This document shows, piece after piece, positions 1 through 10,613 of a stretch of DNA of 64,000 bases (its first letter is position 1; each line of letters starts with the position of its first letter). A model generated the notes under the pieces. It was not told the origin of the DNA. It saw only the letters and a program-made list of their open reading frames with translations, and did no database searches. Origin of the DNA: Gracilaria gracilis (taxonomy: Eukaryota > Rhodophyta > Florideophyceae > Gracilariales > Gracilariaceae); NCBI GenBank assembly GCA_030374805.1, contig JARGSG010000195.1:1023001-1087000 (forward strand), written 5' to 3'. The translations under genes were made by a program, and so were the position numbers.

Positions 1-105
1 GCACAGATTAATTCTGGCAACGCGCTTATATGTAAGAGCTTGGTAGTAATAACTGTTTCGGTCCTAACTGCACGTATATTACAATCGGTTTTGCTTATTT
101 CATTG

Positions 106-2808
106 TTACTTGCTTTGTGTGTTTATTATCAACGGCGCTTCTGTGTTCAAGTCTGAGAACAACGGAGGAAGAGTCAGATCTAGACCATGCCGCCGGCGCG
201 TTTCTTCTCGCACTTCTTCTACTAATGTATTTACGCTGCGACGCCACCCTGTTAGACTTTCGGATTCTGCAAATTTTCTTAGGAGTCGCACGTTCTCACT
301 CACATGTTCCAGTTGTTTCAGACGAACATTCTCCATTAGTCGTCCCCTTAGAAGCTCCACGTGAGCACTCTTGACATCGCCGGCTGTGTCACTCATCCAT
401 GCATACAGTTCCTCAGCGAACGCTTCAATGTCTTCGTTTGCGTAGATTTGCTTGTGTTCAATTCCTTCTTTCTCCAGTATCTTCACTATCTTATCCACAT
501 TCTCCATGTCGCTATCGCTGCTCATGCTCGGAGGAGATGGTATGTCAAAAGCATCATTATCTCCGATTGCATCAGATTTATCACCGTCCAAGAATGTGAC
601 AGACTTTGAAGTCTGGTTACCGCTATTCTTTCGTCGAAGCCCGCCCAATGTAGAATGGCGCCGTCCGTGATTCAGGTCTTGAAGGAGTTCAATACACTCT
701 CTCAAAGGCTTCGATCGAAATTCTTCAGCATCGAGCACGTCATTGCCCTTATCCCGCAGTTCCCGGATGTTCGCGAATTGAGTCATTGTGATCTGCGCTT
801 GATGCTTTTTTCGCGGGCGTTTCGACAGTTTTGATAAGTGCTTATTCCTCTTGTGGGTCGATGCTCGTTTCTTACTGTCTCGACGAGCCGGATCCATAGG
901 TGCATCACCTTGCCCTGGCCTCTCTTGAGCTCTGCCGGAGAGCGACTGATTCGAAGTATTCCGAAGCAACTCGGTTTGAAGGGATAATGGTAGAGCTTTG
1001 AAGACAGTTCTGTCCCAACCAGGGGGAATCTTCTGGGCCAAGGTTTTGTCCACTTGCTGAACGTGAGACACATGATTTGTTTGGTGTGCCTCAATTTCAT
1101 CTTCATCATTTTCATCTTCATCAATCTCCATTCGAAAAACATCGTGGTTCTTCATTGGAGCCTTACTGCCTTCAACATGCCGACGACTCATTTCTTGCTC
1201 TGTATTCTGTTCTGGTGCTGGTAGTATCTCATCGGAGTCACTGCCATTTAACGGACTTCTTCGATTCCCTTCAACGTTTTCATTGCCAATGTTTGGAGGA
1301 TATAAACCCAGAGTCGTTGCAGCCTTCTTTCTCGACTCGTTTGTAGGGACGAAATCCTTGTGGGACCCACGCGGAACATCACGGCTTGCTGCAGTGAAAA
1401 AAGTATCTATTCTCTTTATCCCTCTCACCGCTGTTCTAGAGTGATCAAACTTCAAGTCTCCAAACTTCAAGTCTAATACTTGCAGCCCGATACCCCGGAA
1501 TTCATCATTACGAATCTTAGTTTCGGAAAACACTCTCATACACGAGCCACGAAGTGCGTCGATCAATGTTTGAGTGCCACAATTCCGGGGAACGTTATGT
1601 ATCCTAGACACTACGGTACAAGGACCATGACCAAGGAACTTGTATCCGACCATACTCGATTTTGGCTTCTTTCTGTAGAGTTTGACAGCCATCTTGGACC
1701 CAGAGGCTCCGGCATTCGCAACCCGAGAAGCAACCTCAGATGCCATATCTGTGATGAATTTGTTCAGCTTCTCATCCTCGTTTTGTTCGAAACGAATCCC
1801 CCATGAAGCCTCAGCGCCAATAGACTTTCTTGGCTTGAGCGGCTCTACAGGACGACGGTCGATGGCTCGAGCTAGATCATGGAACGTCTGTCCTTGACGA
1901 TCGCCAAAGTTGCGTTGCAGAAATGTGAGGCTTTTGTTTCTCAAGTCCGGCAAACTTTTTATTCCTAATTCAGTCATCTTCTTTGAAGTGCGCCATCCCA
2001 CACCAGGCAAGTCGCTAACCTTGAGCGTATCAATATACTCAATTACCTTCTCTGGACGCACACGGAGCTGACCATTCGGCTTTGCTGCTTTTGTTGCAAG
2101 ACGCGCTATGAGCTTAGAAGGTCCAATTCCTGCACTGGCCGTGCAACCTGTTACCATAACAATGCGAGATCTAATGTTTTCAGCAAGACTTTCAGCGTTG
2201 AGTTGGGAGGTATCAGCAGCGACAGCCTCAGTGGCATCAAGATAGGCTTCGTCCACGCTAACGGCCTCCACGTAAACGCCGGGGTAGTCGTAGAACAGAG
2301 AGTAAATCTGAATACTGATCTCCTCATAAATAGGAAAATGGTATGGAACGCTCAACAGTTGTGGACAAAGCTTGCGGGCGTCTTTAGCAAACATACCTGC
2401 TCGAACACCGTAGCTGCGAGCCTCGTAACTACATGAAGATATCTCGCCTCCACCATGGCAAACTGCTATGCATTTGCCACGGAGGGAGGGGTCGTTCTTG
2501 ACGGCGACGCTAGCGAAAAAACAGTCCATGTCAATGTGAATAATGACTCTTTCGCGGGAGTTTGGTTTCGGTGCAGAACTGATGAGCGACCCTGGATTGA
2601 CGTTGAGGTTCTTGGCGACGGACACCATCATTGACTCGTAGCGCGCGCGAAAAGAGCCAATAAAGTGAAGTCGCGAGGACTGGAAATAGTCTCGTACGAA
2701 ATTGGGGTTGCGGTTGGAAGGTCTGGGATCAGACCAGAAAGGGCTGCTTTGCTTGGGGTGCGATTGGGCGGCGGTGGGCGCCACGGTGAGAGCATCATCA
2801 CGTTGCAT
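106..2808 (-). CDS. REV1: REV1-type Y-family DNA polymerase (deoxycytidyl transferase)
   Basis: Translesion DNA polymerase of 900 residues, intronless, with ATG at 2808. In REV1 this enzyme inserts dCMP opposite damaged bases and abasic sites in the nucleus and recruits other bypass polymerases. Seen in order: the REV1-specific N-terminal motif NPNFVRDYF (about 34-42); palm motif HIDMDCFFAS (91-100) with metal-binding D93; SVDEAYLD (184-191) with catalytic D186 and E187; a helix-hairpin-helix near 267-283 (LPGVGWRTSKKM); a little-finger domain to about 450; a ubiquitin-binding motif (594-617, IPP...LP...ELL); a basic stretch (640-672); and a helical C-terminal domain (about 790-870) like the one that binds polymerase zeta and inserter polymerases. 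The N-terminal BRCT domain usual in yeast and animal REV1 is absent: only 33 residues precede the NPNF motif. It is divergent from the F-box gene, 939 bp away. Identity is firm; real loss of BRCT is an inference. Confidence 0.95.
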   Translation of the reverse strand: MQRDDALTVAPTAAQSHPKQSSPFWSDPRPSNRNPNFVRDYFQSSRLHFIGSFRARYESMMVSVAKNLNVNPGSLISSAPKPNSRERVIIHIDMDCFFASVAVKNDPSLRGKCIAVCHGGGEISSCSYEARSYGVRAGMFAKDARKLCPQLLSVPYHFPIYEEISIQIYSLFYDYPGVYVEAVSVDEAYLDATEAVAADTSQLNAESLAENIRSRIVMVTGCTASAGIGPSKLIARLATKAAKPNGQLRVRPEKVIEYIDTLKVSDLPGVGWRTSKKMTELGIKSLPDLRNKSLTFLQRNFGDRQGQTFHDLARAIDRRPVEPLKPRKSIGAEASWGIRFEQNEDEKLNKFITDMASEVASRVANAGASGSKMAVKLYRKKPKSSMVGYKFLGHGPCTVVSRIHNVPRNCGTQTLIDALRGSCMRVFSETKIRNDEFRGIGLQVLDLKFGDLKFDHSRTAVRGIKRIDTFFTAASRDVPRGSHKDFVPTNESRKKAATTLGLYPPNIGNENVEGNRRSPLNGSDSDEILPAPEQNTEQEMSRRHVEGSKAPMKNHDVFRMEIDEDENDEDEIEAHQTNHVSHVQQVDKTLAQKIPPGWDRTVFKALPLSLQTELLRNTSNQSLSGRAQERPGQGDAPMDPARRDSKKRASTHKRNKHLSKLSKRPRKKHQAQITMTQFANIRELRDKGNDVLDAEEFRSKPLRECIELLQDLNHGRRHSTLGGLRRKNSGNQTSKSVTFLDGDKSDAIGDNDAFDIPSPPSMSSDSDMENVDKIVKILEKEGIEHKQIYANEDIEAFAEELYAWMSDTAGDVKSAHVELLRGRLMENVRLKQLEHVSENVRLLRKFAESESLTGWRRSVNTLVEEVREETRRRHGLDLTLPPLFSDLNTEAPLIINTQSK

Positions 2809-3747
2809 GTTGTTGTTCAGTGAACAAGATACTGCGGCAGGATAGCGGTGGTAAGGTCATAGCTGTGCCATTGGTGAAGTACAGGAATGAGACCACAACG
2901 GGAAGCGCGCGCATGAGGAGACACTACGGAGACGCCACCAAGGACGAGGTTTAAACTTTGGCGACAGCGGCGAAGTTTTACTGTACACGACGCGTGATGC
3001 GCGGCGCAGAGATAGCAATCAGATGGATGATGGGAGAGGCTACGTGCGCGTGTTGAATTTAGATTAGATAGCGCTGCCGCTATATAAACTTTGGCTGCGG
3101 CCCACCGGCGGAGCGCGGCGCACAATCGGCGCTCAAATCGAAAAAAAAATTGTGTGCAAGTGCGTGCACCGGCCACGCTTGCGCGCCGCAATGCAGTGCC
3201 CCACCCGCCACTGTGCACAAAAGCGTTGTCGCTCCCCGCTCGCCACTGCCTCATGCGCGACGGACTTGTCACTCAGCAACGTCTCTCCGTTGGCGCCTGC
3301 CTCTCAGCCTTTCGCCCAACGCCTCCCACAAAGCCGCCATCTCTCTTACCCCTTCCTCCGCACCCGAAGCCCTAATTTTCCCTCACGCCTTGCCGTTCTT
3401 CTAGCTTCCCACCTTCCAACCTGCTCTCCCCTTCCCTTTCACCGCGCTCTCGCCCCGGTCGCAACCTTTCCCCGCCCGTTTCCGCTGTCATTAATTTTTT
3501 TTTCTACGTTCGCCAAACTCTGTGCGCGTCGGAAAGCTGTACAACCTACCAACGGTACTTCCGTGCCATCGCGCTGCACCCTTCGTCTTCCAAACCTCAA
3601 TTCTCACCGACCGTCTGCACTTCACGCACGTCCGCACGTGCATTTGATCACCACTGCCTTGTTCAGCCCGCCGTCGCCCCTTCGCACAACTACCTCCGAT
3701 AGAGGAAGGCGCCATCTACAATCGTAGCTTCGCGTCGAAACTGCACC
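2809..3747. promoter_or_regulatory. Divergent intergenic region between REV1 and the F-box gene
   Basis: This 939-bp interval separates two outward-facing start codons and must hold both promoters. The half next to the F-box gene (about 3290-3720) is strongly pyrimidine-rich on the plus strand, with runs of C and T, as is common in 5' leader regions. Open frames here are of biased composition and show no domain. No clear TATA box was found. Confidence 0.5.
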
Positions 3748-5163
3748 ATGGCCCACACCCTAGCCAGCGAAAAGGCGCTTGCCTTGCGCGAATCAGAAGA
3801 GCTGCACATCTCCATCATCGATCCAGACCAAGAGGAACAAATTCAGCGAAAGCGCGAGGAGCTGACGCAGCTGCGAGGCGGACGCGGAATTCTGCAGAAT
3901 TTGGTCGCCACCCCACCGATGCTTCGAAAGCGTAACAGAAGGTAAGTCATTCGTGTTGTCAATATCTTATCATGCAGCTACTGTCGCTCCTACCTCCCAA
4001 CTCCCAAATCGTTTCTCCGACAAACTCCTAACCCTCTGCATCTCCTCAGTAGCACGAGTACAATACGGCTTTCGGCGCCACCTACAAGACGCTTACGCAC
4101 AGGACTGCACTCAAAGGTAGACGTTTATTCTGCCGAAAAGAAAAGCAGTCCATTGGATATGCTGACAGATGATCTTCTAATTGAGATATTCAAGCATCTC
4201 CCGCGCTTTCCACACTTGCTGCGCATCAGACAAGTGTGCCGTCGCTGGCATGCCCTATCTTGTAGTCCACGGCTATGGACAAACCTTTCATTTGAGGGTC
4301 ACGAACACGTTACGTCTGCAGATCTGCAGGCGCTTTGTAAGAACACTCCTTCACTGAGAAAGCTAAGGAAACTGTCGCTGGCCAGAATTCACGGTGTTTC
4401 AGATCATGCCGTCAAGGCGATACCACGAACCGAGTGCGCAGCAACCCTACAGTCCGTGGATTTGTCATGGTGCAGCGGTGCTACTGACAAAAGCGTTGTC
4501 GAGTTCTCTAGATGCCCCGGACTCGTAGAGCTTCGGTTATCTCACTGTCGGAATGTGACTCGGCGCAGTGTGCGGATTCTAGCGGTTCGCTGTCCTCGAT
4601 TGGAAGTTTTGGACATGAACTGTATAAGTGGCGTCAGAGATTCACTGCTGGAAGTTATTGGGCAAAACTGCCCGTATCTGCGGGTTCTCAACATCGCCAA
4701 CGGGCGGTACGTGACAGACGAGGGTATCACAAGCATAGCTAACGGCTGCCCACGGTTGCAAGTCTTGGATCTGTCGTGGTGCAGTAGAGTTACAGACTGG
4801 TCTGTCACCAAAATTGCTGCCAAAATGCCCAACCTCCGGGATGTTGGGTTGTCTGAAACACGGGTTTCTGATATTGGTATCGCTGAGCTGACAAGATGCT
4901 GCAGCAAACTCGAAGTGTTACATCTTGCTCGATGCATGAATGTATCCAACAACAGCGTGGACAGTATAATTCGTTACTGCAGCAAGAGATTGACATCTCT
5001 GAACTTGGCAAGCTGTGCTCAAGTTACAGATCCGTATGTTGAGAAACTCATCTCTATGTGTCAATCACTAACATGTCTTGACGTATCAAAACTGCCGTGC
5101 CGAACCATATCGGATATGTTGGAGCGATTCACAACAGGGCGAAACATACAAGTATACTTCTGA
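3748..5163 (+). CDS. SKP2-like F-box / leucine-rich repeat protein, two exons
   Basis: Probable substrate receptor of an SCF ubiquitin ligase: the F-box binds SKP1 and the LRR solenoid binds the target. I infer two exons, 3748-3941 and 4050-5163, with a 108-bp intron 3942-4049. The donor is GTAAGT after AACAGAAG and the acceptor is CTCCTCAG. The split codon AG|T restores an open frame, giving 435 residues. The start codon is ATG in a good context (CACCATGG). The first 99 residues are charged and basic. The F-box follows (about 100-145, LDMLTDDLLIEIFKHLP ... VCRRWH). At least eight cysteine-containing LRRs (about 160-420) follow, with repeats such as LQVLDLSWCSRVTD and LTSLNLASCAQVTD, as in SKP2/FBXL/AMN1 proteins. 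Without the intron the second exon would lack an ATG before the F-box methionine at 4159. Family is certain; SKP2 orthology is a guess. Confidence 0.88.
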
Positions 5164-6764
5164 TGCGTTAGAGAAGTAAGTGCTTGTGTCAAAGCAAGTG
5201 CGGGGTCTACAGGGTTCGCGCTAGTTCGTCATTTTTGGCAAAACTCTTGCAATCAATACTCAGAGGTTATTCAGGTCATTTCTAGGCCTCCGTCATTGAA
5301 TACTGACCAAGTATGTACATCAATGCTCTTACACTACCTGCACTGGCGCATGATGATTCACACCCTTGATGAAAAAGGGGTGAAGAACGTCATTTGCAAT
5401 CTGGATTGAGAGTGCAGGGACTAATACGAGTCAGGGGACTGCCCCGCCGTAATCACTATTCGCCTCTGTACAGACACGGGATGTGTTTGCGGAGCCATAT
5501 AATATTACTTCGAAGAGCTCACAGAATTCAAGACCTAAGGTTACTGAGAAGGCAGTACTGCGTGATTTAGCGATAAATAGAAATTTTGTCATACTGGAAC
5601 GACACCCTGTCTGCCGGGTTGGGACGGTGGATTAAAACATACACGGCAAAAACCCCGCCTGCAGAAGGCCGAAATAGTACGAAGGTAGTTGAGGAGCCAT
5701 TCTCTTGTGTTTCACTTTCCCTTTATGGAGTACAGTGGAATCGATGTTTGTGTTCAAAGGTAGCGGTCCCACCAACGGTACTCTGTAGCTGTCTTCTGTC
5801 CCGGTTTGAGTCTCACTCAGGTCATGGCCAAGTGGGGGTTTCTATTTAGAACACCATCAGTTTGCATGTTTGCAGTTGTCTCTTCCAGTATTTGTTTTGG
5901 GTTGACATGACAAAAGGGTGATGAGCTGTATCAGTTCTGATGCTGCTGACAACAGTTACCGAAGGTTTGTGTTCACCAAAGTTAGTCAGTTATTCTGTGA
6001 AGAACTTGCTGAAGAAAGGAATGTGATCTCTTGTCTCTCATGCGAAATTGTAAGGTTGAACTTGAGATTATTCACGTGATATCCTGATTCGTTGCTCCAC
6101 TCTCGTGCAGCCAAATTTCGTAGCGGAGCTCTGGACTTTGCCAAACTAGATCGCCTTGGCTGGAAAAAAAGCTTGGTGAAATCCAATTAGTGGGTTGACA
6201 TTCGCCAGCAGGTATCTAAGGGTTGTTAACCCCGGCCCAATATTTTGCAATAGACGATGAAGGGACTCCCGGGAACCGCGGCATGCCCCTTTTACCCTCG
6301 TACCTTGCCAATGGACCTTGTGTTTCGAGGCTGTGGGGCCCACGTCGCATTCGCATTCGATGCAAGCGCCTTCTGAGCAAAGTCGGTGAACCACCCAGCG
6401 ATCGCAATGCAAAATTTGCAGAGCTCTACCAGTTTGGATACAAAGTTGGCACTTCCTCCACGTGGAACACGTACACTACGGGATTACGTGTACATTGTGC
6501 AACTTGTCAAGTCTGGCGGTGCCACGTGAATTTCAAGTCGAACTGTGTGGTGCTTTTGCTTGCTCTCAATTGACGAGGCAGCATCCCTGCTCATCGCGAT
6601 CGGAGGTCAGCATCGGATGGTTCGACGTCAATACTGAAACAAAATCAGCGCTCCAGGGCAATAGTCTCCCTTTCGTCGGAACACAAATCAGCTCCCTTAT
6701 TGCACGGTGATCGCTTCAAATTCCTATTCCTAACTTGCGGCGATCGCCTTTGATACAAGACACG
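5164..6764. other. Intergenic, no gene supported
   Basis: These 1.6 kb lie between the F-box gene and OSCP and hold the 3' region of the first and the promoter of the second. Short open frames on both strands (up to 116 codons at 6223-6573, starting at TTG) show no recognisable domain. Short runs just upstream of 6765 probably form the OSCP leader. I see no tRNA or repeat. Confidence 0.4.
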
Positions 6765-7415
6765 ATGTTCCGCCTCATCTCGCGAAAAGTGCCTCGCAGT
6801 GGTAACTCGCTTTTGCTTCGAAGTTTCTCTGCCGAAACTGCGGAGGTCGAGCTTCCTAAGGCTGTCGACACTGCGGGAAGGTATGCGTATGCGCTCTACA
6901 ACGCGGCGAAGAAGACAAATTCTCTCGATACCGTTATTGCCGATGTGAACACCATGCAAGACATGGTGACCAAAAATACTACCTTGCACGAGTTTCTCGT
7001 CAATCCATCGCTGCCTCGCACGGCCAAGGTTGAAACAATCACGGAGATCGTTACCAAATCGGGTTTCTCGGATACCTTCTCGAACTTCCTGATAGTCATG
7101 TCTGAAAACGGGAGGACCTCTGAAGCCTCGAAAGCCCTTACATCTTTTCAGGATATTATTGGGGCACTCAAAGGTGAGGTGGTTGTAAAGGTTACCACTA
7201 CGGTTCCATTATCAGATTGGGAACTTGCTCTCCTCAAGAAGAAAATTAAGCAGAGGTTTTTCTCCGGGAAGCCCGATGCAGAACTAACTGTCGAAACTGC
7301 GATTGACGAGGAGCTGCTGGGGGGTCTCACAATTCAAGTAGGGGATCGTTTTATGGACCTTTCTACTCGTACAGAACTTCGCAAGTTGCAAGAGGTTATT
7401 GCACAGGCGGTGTAA
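6765..7415 (+). CDS. ATP5O: Mitochondrial F1Fo ATP synthase subunit OSCP (delta)
   Basis: Subunit of 216 residues that joins the F1 head to the peripheral stalk of mitochondrial ATP synthase on the inner membrane. The ATG at 6765 (ACACGATG) is chosen over the in-frame TTG at 6735. It begins a presequence rich in Arg and Ser and poor in acidic residues (MFRLISRKVPRSGNSLLLRS), with likely cleavage near residue 24. The body matches the OSCP/delta family. The helical N-domain contains GRYAYALYNAAKK (about 38-50) and LHEFLVNPSLPRTAKVE. The C-terminal part carries the family signature DEELLGGLTIQVGDRFMD (about 180-197) and ends STRTELRKLQEVI. Length agrees with the family (about 200-220). It is intronless. 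It converges on the RsmG gene, with 293 bp between the stop codons. Confidence 0.96.
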   Translation: MFRLISRKVPRSGNSLLLRSFSAETAEVELPKAVDTAGRYAYALYNAAKKTNSLDTVIADVNTMQDMVTKNTTLHEFLVNPSLPRTAKVETITEIVTKSGFSDTFSNFLIVMSENGRTSEASKALTSFQDIIGALKGEVVVKVTTTVPLSDWELALLKKKIKQRFFSGKPDAELTVETAIDEELLGGLTIQVGDRFMDLSTRTELRKLQEVIAQAV

Positions 7416-7708
7416 AAGTAATACGACCGAGGCATTATCAGACGTTTTCCAGGCCGGGCACAAGTGAAAGTAATCGAGAAGTACTAGAGAAAGGGGGAAA
7501 GATTCGGCAGCGTTAAGTAGAATCCCTGTTATCGGTTAATCGAGCGAAAGGCTCAAGATGTCTAAAGCGAAGGCGCATATCTTTTTTCTTACTTCTAGAC
7601 TCATAGAAACGTTAGAAGTGCTCTTTACACGCGCATGTTATACGTGAAGTGGTTCCTATGCGAGGTGGTTCCTATTCATGGAGTCATACAAACGTTTCAC
7701 GAAGACGA

Positions 7709-8650
7709 CTATAAAGGAATTTTTTTTGGAGTACCTGGTCTACGAGGATACCGCGAGGGAGTGGGTCTCTCCTTTCTAATTTGGACTATGCGCTTGGCGT
7801 CCAGATCTTTGTGAAGCCCCTCTTCGTCTCCGCCCAATAAATCTTTCCAGTCATCCGGCCATGCAGGAATAACTTGTTCGATGCGACCGCCGCATAAACT
7901 TGCCGACCTTTTGGCGGCAGATATTTCTTCCAGTTGAGCATCGACCGACTTCTGTGCTATTACGCAGCCACCAACTCGTACGAACGGCAAAGTTAGTTCC
8001 GAAAGGACGCGCATCTCCGCCACAGATCTAGCGACTGCTGCACAAAATTTTTCCCTTAGATGAGCCTGAGCAAGCTCTTCCGCCCTTCCCCACTCAGATT
8101 TAACATTCTGTAGGGAAAGTTCATCGACGATCTGTTTGTGGAATTTCAGCTTCTTGCGCACGGAGTCTAAAAGAGTCAGGGACCATTCTGGGCGGGAAAC
8201 AGCCAACACCAATCCAGGAAATCCAGCTCCTGTGCCGACGTCGATGATGGCGTTGGGAGCTTCCTTATCCAAAACTGGAAGCAGAGTCATTCCGTCAATG
8301 AGATGCTTCATGATAATTCCGTGGCGGGTGCGAATTCCAGTAAGATTGTAGTGAGAACTTTCCTCGTGAAGCATTTCAGAAACCCTTAGCAACATTTTCT
8401 GTTGAGAGCTAGAAAGACCGACTCGATTTGCCACGTTCCGAAATCTGTCTAATGCCAGCGTTAGTTCCTTCTGTGAACTGGAGCATAAGCTGCTCTGGAT
8501 GGACGAAGTGTTTGAATGGCTGCATATTCGTAAACGTCCGGGGGGTGATGACACCACCGTCGGACGAAAGAAAAGGAAAGCAGAGCTAATGACAGAGGAA
8601 GGGAGGCGTCTAGACACAGAATGGGGTTGAATTGTTGGTACACAGTTCAT
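7709..8650 (-). CDS. rsmG: RsmG/GidB-type 16S rRNA m7G527 methyltransferase, organelle-targeted
   Basis: SAM-dependent methyltransferase that in bacteria makes m7G527 in 16S rRNA; a nuclear copy in an alga most likely modifies plastid small-subunit rRNA. The protein has 313 residues with ATG at 8650. The first 60 residues are Ser/Arg/Pro-rich, almost lack acidic residues and resemble a transit peptide. Family motifs follow: HYNLTGIR (about 100-107), the SAM loop DVGTGAGFPGLVLA (137-150), LLDSVRKKLKFH (160-171), ARSVAEMRVLSELTLP (207-222), and the characteristic end RYPRRPGTPKKIPL. All conserved blocks are present, so it is probably active. Its 5' end faces 578 bp of non-coding sequence before the next minus-strand gene. 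Family is certain; plastid rather than mitochondrial location is inferred. Confidence 0.93.
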   Translation of the reverse strand: MNCVPTIQPHSVSRRLPSSVISSAFLFFRPTVVSSPPGRLRICSHSNTSSIQSSLCSSSQKELTLALDRFRNVANRVGLSSSQQKMLLRVSEMLHEESSHYNLTGIRTRHGIIMKHLIDGMTLLPVLDKEAPNAIIDVGTGAGFPGLVLAVSRPEWSLTLLDSVRKKLKFHKQIVDELSLQNVKSEWGRAEELAQAHLREKFCAAVARSVAEMRVLSELTLPFVRVGGCVIAQKSVDAQLEEISAAKRSASLCGGRIEQVIPAWPDDWKDLLGGDEEGLHKDLDAKRIVQIRKERPTPSRYPRRPGTPKKIPL

Positions 8651-9228
8651 TCTCTCAGACTGCGCCAGAGGACTTCAAACCACCCCTCTAATTACCACCT
8701 GTATGTCTCCGCGGATCGCTTGAGAATCTCCTCTCTAGTGGTGCCGAGAAGAGAAAGATGATCTATGATACCCTTCTGGTATATATACGAAGGTAATACA
8801 AAGGGTTAGCTCTATGTGGAAGGCCAAAAATGTAGCTCATAATTTTCGAAAGAACTGAACGGAGTCGTGACAAACGAAAATCTTGCACAACAGTTTTGAG
8901 AAGAAGCATGATAGACTTTCCCAATCGAAGAGACGCACCATGCAATGGCACGCAGAAGGTCTTCGTCCTTGACTTCAGCTTTCTTCTACTTTTCTGTCCA
9001 AGGTTTTGGTAGTGACTACGCTCATACTTAACCACAAGCTATGCCTCTTAAGCTGTCACAAACAGGCACCCTCTTGACCCTTTTAACCCATTAACCCTTT
9101 AGCGGACAAACTGGAGTGTGAACTTCCAACGACGTGAATTATTAATTGGATATCTCAAAAAAGGAGAGAGGCGAACGAGCAACCAAGGAAGGACCAGTTT
9201 TGTGGTTCAATAAATCGAAGTTGCTTGA
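8651..9228. other. Intergenic upstream of rsmG
   Basis: Holds the rsmG promoter and the 3' region of the sulfotransferase-like gene. A short set of near repeats (CCCTTTTAACCCATTAACCC) lies near 9076-9095. Small open frames show no recognisable product. Confidence 0.35.
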
Positions 9229-10260
9229 TCACATGTATCCTTTCTCGCTCAACCAGGTTGCACACGCTGGCTCCGCGGCAACAGCACGCATACCCCTGTC
9301 AAGGAAATCCTCACTCAAGTGCTCGGTTGATCTATGTTTTGGACTCATTAAATTCGATACATGCCAGTTTACTCTCACGTCCGGGGCCCCTCCTAGTGGC
9401 ACACGCAACCGGGAAACTTCATCAAGAGTACCTCGGTAATCTTGTTCAGAGTATTTCCATGGCAGACTGGATCCCAGTCTGCGTATTAGTCGCATCAGAC
9501 TTGTTGGGGTACCATCTCCCCAACTCTCGTAGCGGATGTCAACTACTGGAACGGTAGGGCCCGCTTCACGAATGAGAGTGTTTCTTCTTCGTATGAGCGC
9601 CTGACATTGCTCTGCCCACTTCCCCTCTGATTCCCATTCCGATCTGTTCTTCGCGAACATTTTGAAAGCAGAAACAGTTTCTTCTCGGAGATCCCTGTAG
9701 CCGGTTACCAATAAGTCTACCTCTTCAGCAAATGTGTTATTGTGCGAAGGTCCGGCAAAGTCATAATATTGCTTTGCGGTATGAACCTTGACAAGAATTG
9801 AAGTTCCCATCGTCTTCAGCATTGCAATTCTGTCGTACTCTGTAACAGTACTGTTTTCTGGCACGAGTTTTGCGAGCATCCAGTTGCTACTGGCCACTGT
9901 GTTCGGGTCTCTTATTCTCATTAGCACACGCAAAATGTTGAATATAAACGTTGAACCAGTCCGAGCTCCCCCGCCGGCAACGACGAAAATTGGCCTTGGG
10001 TCACTATCGACATTGGCATTTTTCGCTGATGGCTGCCTCCTTGTGGCGTTATTAGAAACCCAAAAGGCTATGAACCAAAAAGCATGTAGAGTCCACCACA
10101 AAGAGGACAGTAGTCCCACAGTTGAAAGCAACAAGAACACACACGGATATCGCGTGAGAATTGACCGAGTTGGGAATCGCTTTCGCCAGTGGCGTATGGG
10201 ATGAACTGAGTTGCGTGTGGGATGCTCATCTGGTCCTCTCCGGGCGTAGTACCCTCCCAT
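9229..10260 (-). CDS. Sulfotransferase-like type II membrane protein
   Basis: Predicted PAPS-dependent sulfotransferase fold, 343 residues. I start at the ATG at 10260; the longer open frame upstream begins at GTG. A basic cytosolic tail (1-38, with RHWRKRFPTR) precedes one strong membrane segment (about 40-68, VFLLLSTVGLLSSLWW...), then a lumenal domain: Golgi glycosyl/sulfotransferase topology. The 5'-phosphosulfate loop is GGGARTGSTF (96-105). A plausible 3'-phosphate motif is GYRDLREETVSAF (187-199), with R189 and S197. A YESW motif lies near residue 245. Several N-glycosylation sequons occur (NAT, NST, NNT). In a red alga such an enzyme could sulfate cell-wall galactans, but substrate and activity are not shown by the sequence. 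It lies one gene away from GEMIN6-like on the same strand. Confidence 0.72.
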   Translation of the reverse strand: MGGYYARRGPDEHPTRNSVHPIRHWRKRFPTRSILTRYPCVFLLLSTVGLLSSLWWTLHAFWFIAFWVSNNATRRQPSAKNANVDSDPRPIFVVAGGGARTGSTFIFNILRVLMRIRDPNTVASSNWMLAKLVPENSTVTEYDRIAMLKTMGTSILVKVHTAKQYYDFAGPSHNNTFAEEVDLLVTGYRDLREETVSAFKMFAKNRSEWESEGKWAEQCQALIRRRNTLIREAGPTVPVVDIRYESWGDGTPTSLMRLIRRLGSSLPWKYSEQDYRGTLDEVSRLRVPLGGAPDVRVNWHVSNLMSPKHRSTEHLSEDFLDRGMRAVAAEPACATWLSEKGYM

Positions 10261-10613
10261 GACGATCCTTCTCAGATTCGCATTCAACACAATGAGAGCA
10301 AGAACTGGAGGCTACACCGAAAAGGGGACCGGACTACTTCACTTTTGACTCAGAACCCTCAACCATGTCGGATATATGGAAATAGCATCATGATGTCAGT
10401 GTGGCCCAGAGAGAGAGAGACTTTTTCGCCGATTTCCTTTCTGATAAACGGGCCAGTTGAACCAAGCCTAAAGGATTTTTGCATCAATCACCATGGATGT
10501 TCGTGTCGCTCTCTTCCTGTTTCCCGTTTAAGTACCTTCGTATCGTACGGATTCGCAGCATCATTATGTCAGCGCTGGTCCAAAGATCTTTGTATCACAT
10601 TTGTTCCATCCAT
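10261..10613. promoter_or_regulatory. Short intergenic region upstream of the sulfotransferase-like gene
   Basis: 353 bp between two minus-strand genes. It should contain the sulfotransferase-like gene promoter and the 3' end of the GEMIN6-like transcript. A GAGAGAGAGA run lies near 10410-10420. Nothing else stands out. Confidence 0.35.

Noticed and set aside
2817-3727. Frames of 151 and 191 codons between REV1 and the F-box gene
   Set aside because: They lie in a divergent promoter region with strong pyrimidine bias; the peptides are Ser/Pro/Arg-rich without any domain.
6223-6573. 116-codon frame upstream of OSCP
   Set aside because: It starts at TTG, contains no recognised domain and lies where the OSCP promoter is expected.
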